A DNA stretch of 25,065 nt, taken from the NCBI GenBank assembly GCA_050256555.1, contig JBBWWC010000074.1:1-25065 (forward strand). Direction: 5' to 3'. The position numbers and the translations under genes are program-made. Shown piece by piece: positions 24,745-25,065 of the stretch (positions within the stretch are counted from its first letter, which is position 1; the number at the start of each line of letters is the position of its first letter). Below the pieces are notes generated by a model. It had not been told where the DNA came from. It did no database searches and saw only the letters and a list, made by a program, of their open reading frames with translations. Source of the DNA: UBA1146 sp050256555 (GTDB lineage Bacteria; Planctomycetota; UBA8108; UBA1146).

Positions 24745-24777
24745 CTATAAATCGCACTATAAATCGGGCATAAATGA
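24745..24777. repeat. Short direct repeats, CTATAAATCG spaced by 12 bp
   Basis: CTATAAATCG occurs at 24745-24754 and 24757-24766, with a weaker third copy (CATAAATGA) from 24769. On the minus strand each copy reads CGATTTATAG, which contains a TATAGT/TATAGC sequence like a -10 box. The group lies 55-90 bp before the A1 start and could be promoter elements or regulator sites. Confidence 0.6.
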
Positions 24778-25020
24778 GTTTTCGTTCAAAAACGATTAAC
24801 TACACAGTATCTCCTCAACGGCCCTGTCGATAGTGGTTGTACTGACTTTCCTTCCAAACAAGACTAACAGATCCAGTATATGAAATACGAATCTTAACAA
24901 GAGCATGTAAAGAAAATCTGCGGCAGCCGTCTTCAAAGCAACCACCACGCAAAGGAAGAGCCGCCTAGCGCAGCGATTCTCACGAGGTACTGATTTAACG
25001 AAGCACTGAAGAATCACGAT

Positions 25021-25060
25021 AAAAAAATTCCCGGCACTCGTTTCAAACGAATGCCGGGAA
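25021..25060 (-). terminator. Intrinsic terminator of a gene beyond the right edge
   Basis: A 14-pair stem with one mismatch (25028-25041 with 25047-25060, core TTCCCGGCA with TGCCGGGAA) around a 5-nt loop, followed on the minus strand by seven T residues. It shows that another minus-strand gene ends just outside the window and that cassette 1 is a separate transcription unit. Confidence 0.92.
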
Positions 25061-25065
25061 ACACA

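Larger units (their letters stand above)
24691..25027. other. Intergenic region upstream of cassette 1
   Basis: About 340 bp between the terminator of the off-window gene and A1. It is more A+T-rich than the coding parts and holds the TATAAATCG repeats at 24745-24777. A 73-codon minus frame (24796-25017) starts with GTG directly after the T-run of the terminator, has no ribosome site and resembles nothing, so I do not call it. The promoter of cassette 1 should lie here. Confidence 0.5.

Noticed and set aside
24796..25017. 73-codon minus-strand frame after the right-edge terminator
   Set aside because: It starts with GTG immediately after the T-run with no ribosome site; the hydrophobic look comes from A+T-rich DNA.
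1..25065. CRISPR arrays, tRNA/rRNA genes, insertion sequences
   Set aside because: No regularly spaced repeats of 24-40 bp, no cloverleaf in the gaps, and no transposase or inverted-repeat ends were found by reading both strands.

Overview
This 25 kb window comes from a Gram-negative bacterium, most likely a planctomycete (Planctomycetota) or a close relative. The lead is the set of large secreted, non-enzymatic proteins that end in a cysteine-containing double EF-hand (dockerin-like) module of the RGDCNGD...C-DANDDG type, which is very common in marine planctomycete genomes. A long YidC with a large periplasmic domain and a lipoprotein signal fit a diderm cell. This assignment is by protein style only and is not proven. 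Every supported gene lies on the minus strand, so the window reads right to left; no credible plus-strand gene, tRNA, rRNA, CRISPR array or insertion sequence was seen.

Right part (25065 to about 16990): a strong intrinsic terminator of an off-window gene is followed by two consecutive two-gene cassettes. Each cassette has a type A gene (about 611-623 aa), then a type B gene (433 or 599 aa), then a near-perfect intrinsic terminator. All four products have signal peptides, two or three copies of a roughly 150-170 aa beta-rich repeat resembling a cohesin fold, and a C-terminal dockerin-like module with a short terminal Cys pair. The cassettes are diverged paralogues, and B1 has one extra repeat made by a gapless 507-bp in-frame duplication. 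Next (16694 to 11640) lies a gene for a 1684-aa lipoprotein: Ig-like modules, FG-GAP repeats, cohesin-like modules, four FN3-like modules, two IPT/TIG modules and a dockerin-like end. Together these look like a surface or extracellular assembly: one membrane-anchored protein plus four soluble relatives. That is inference.

Left part (11236 to 1621): a compact housekeeping run of metallophosphoesterase, yidC, mnmE, nrdR, an unrecognised 428-aa protein and smc, with gaps or overlaps of 24 bp or less except for 125 bp between mnmE and nrdR. It covers membrane protein insertion, tRNA wobble modification, control of ribonucleotide reductase genes and chromosome organisation. MnmE has unusual G motifs.

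Left edge (1369 to 1): a response regulator with an HD-GYP domain (probable c-di-GMP phosphodiesterase) is translationally coupled by TAATG to a sigma-54 activator (AAA+) that runs off the window.
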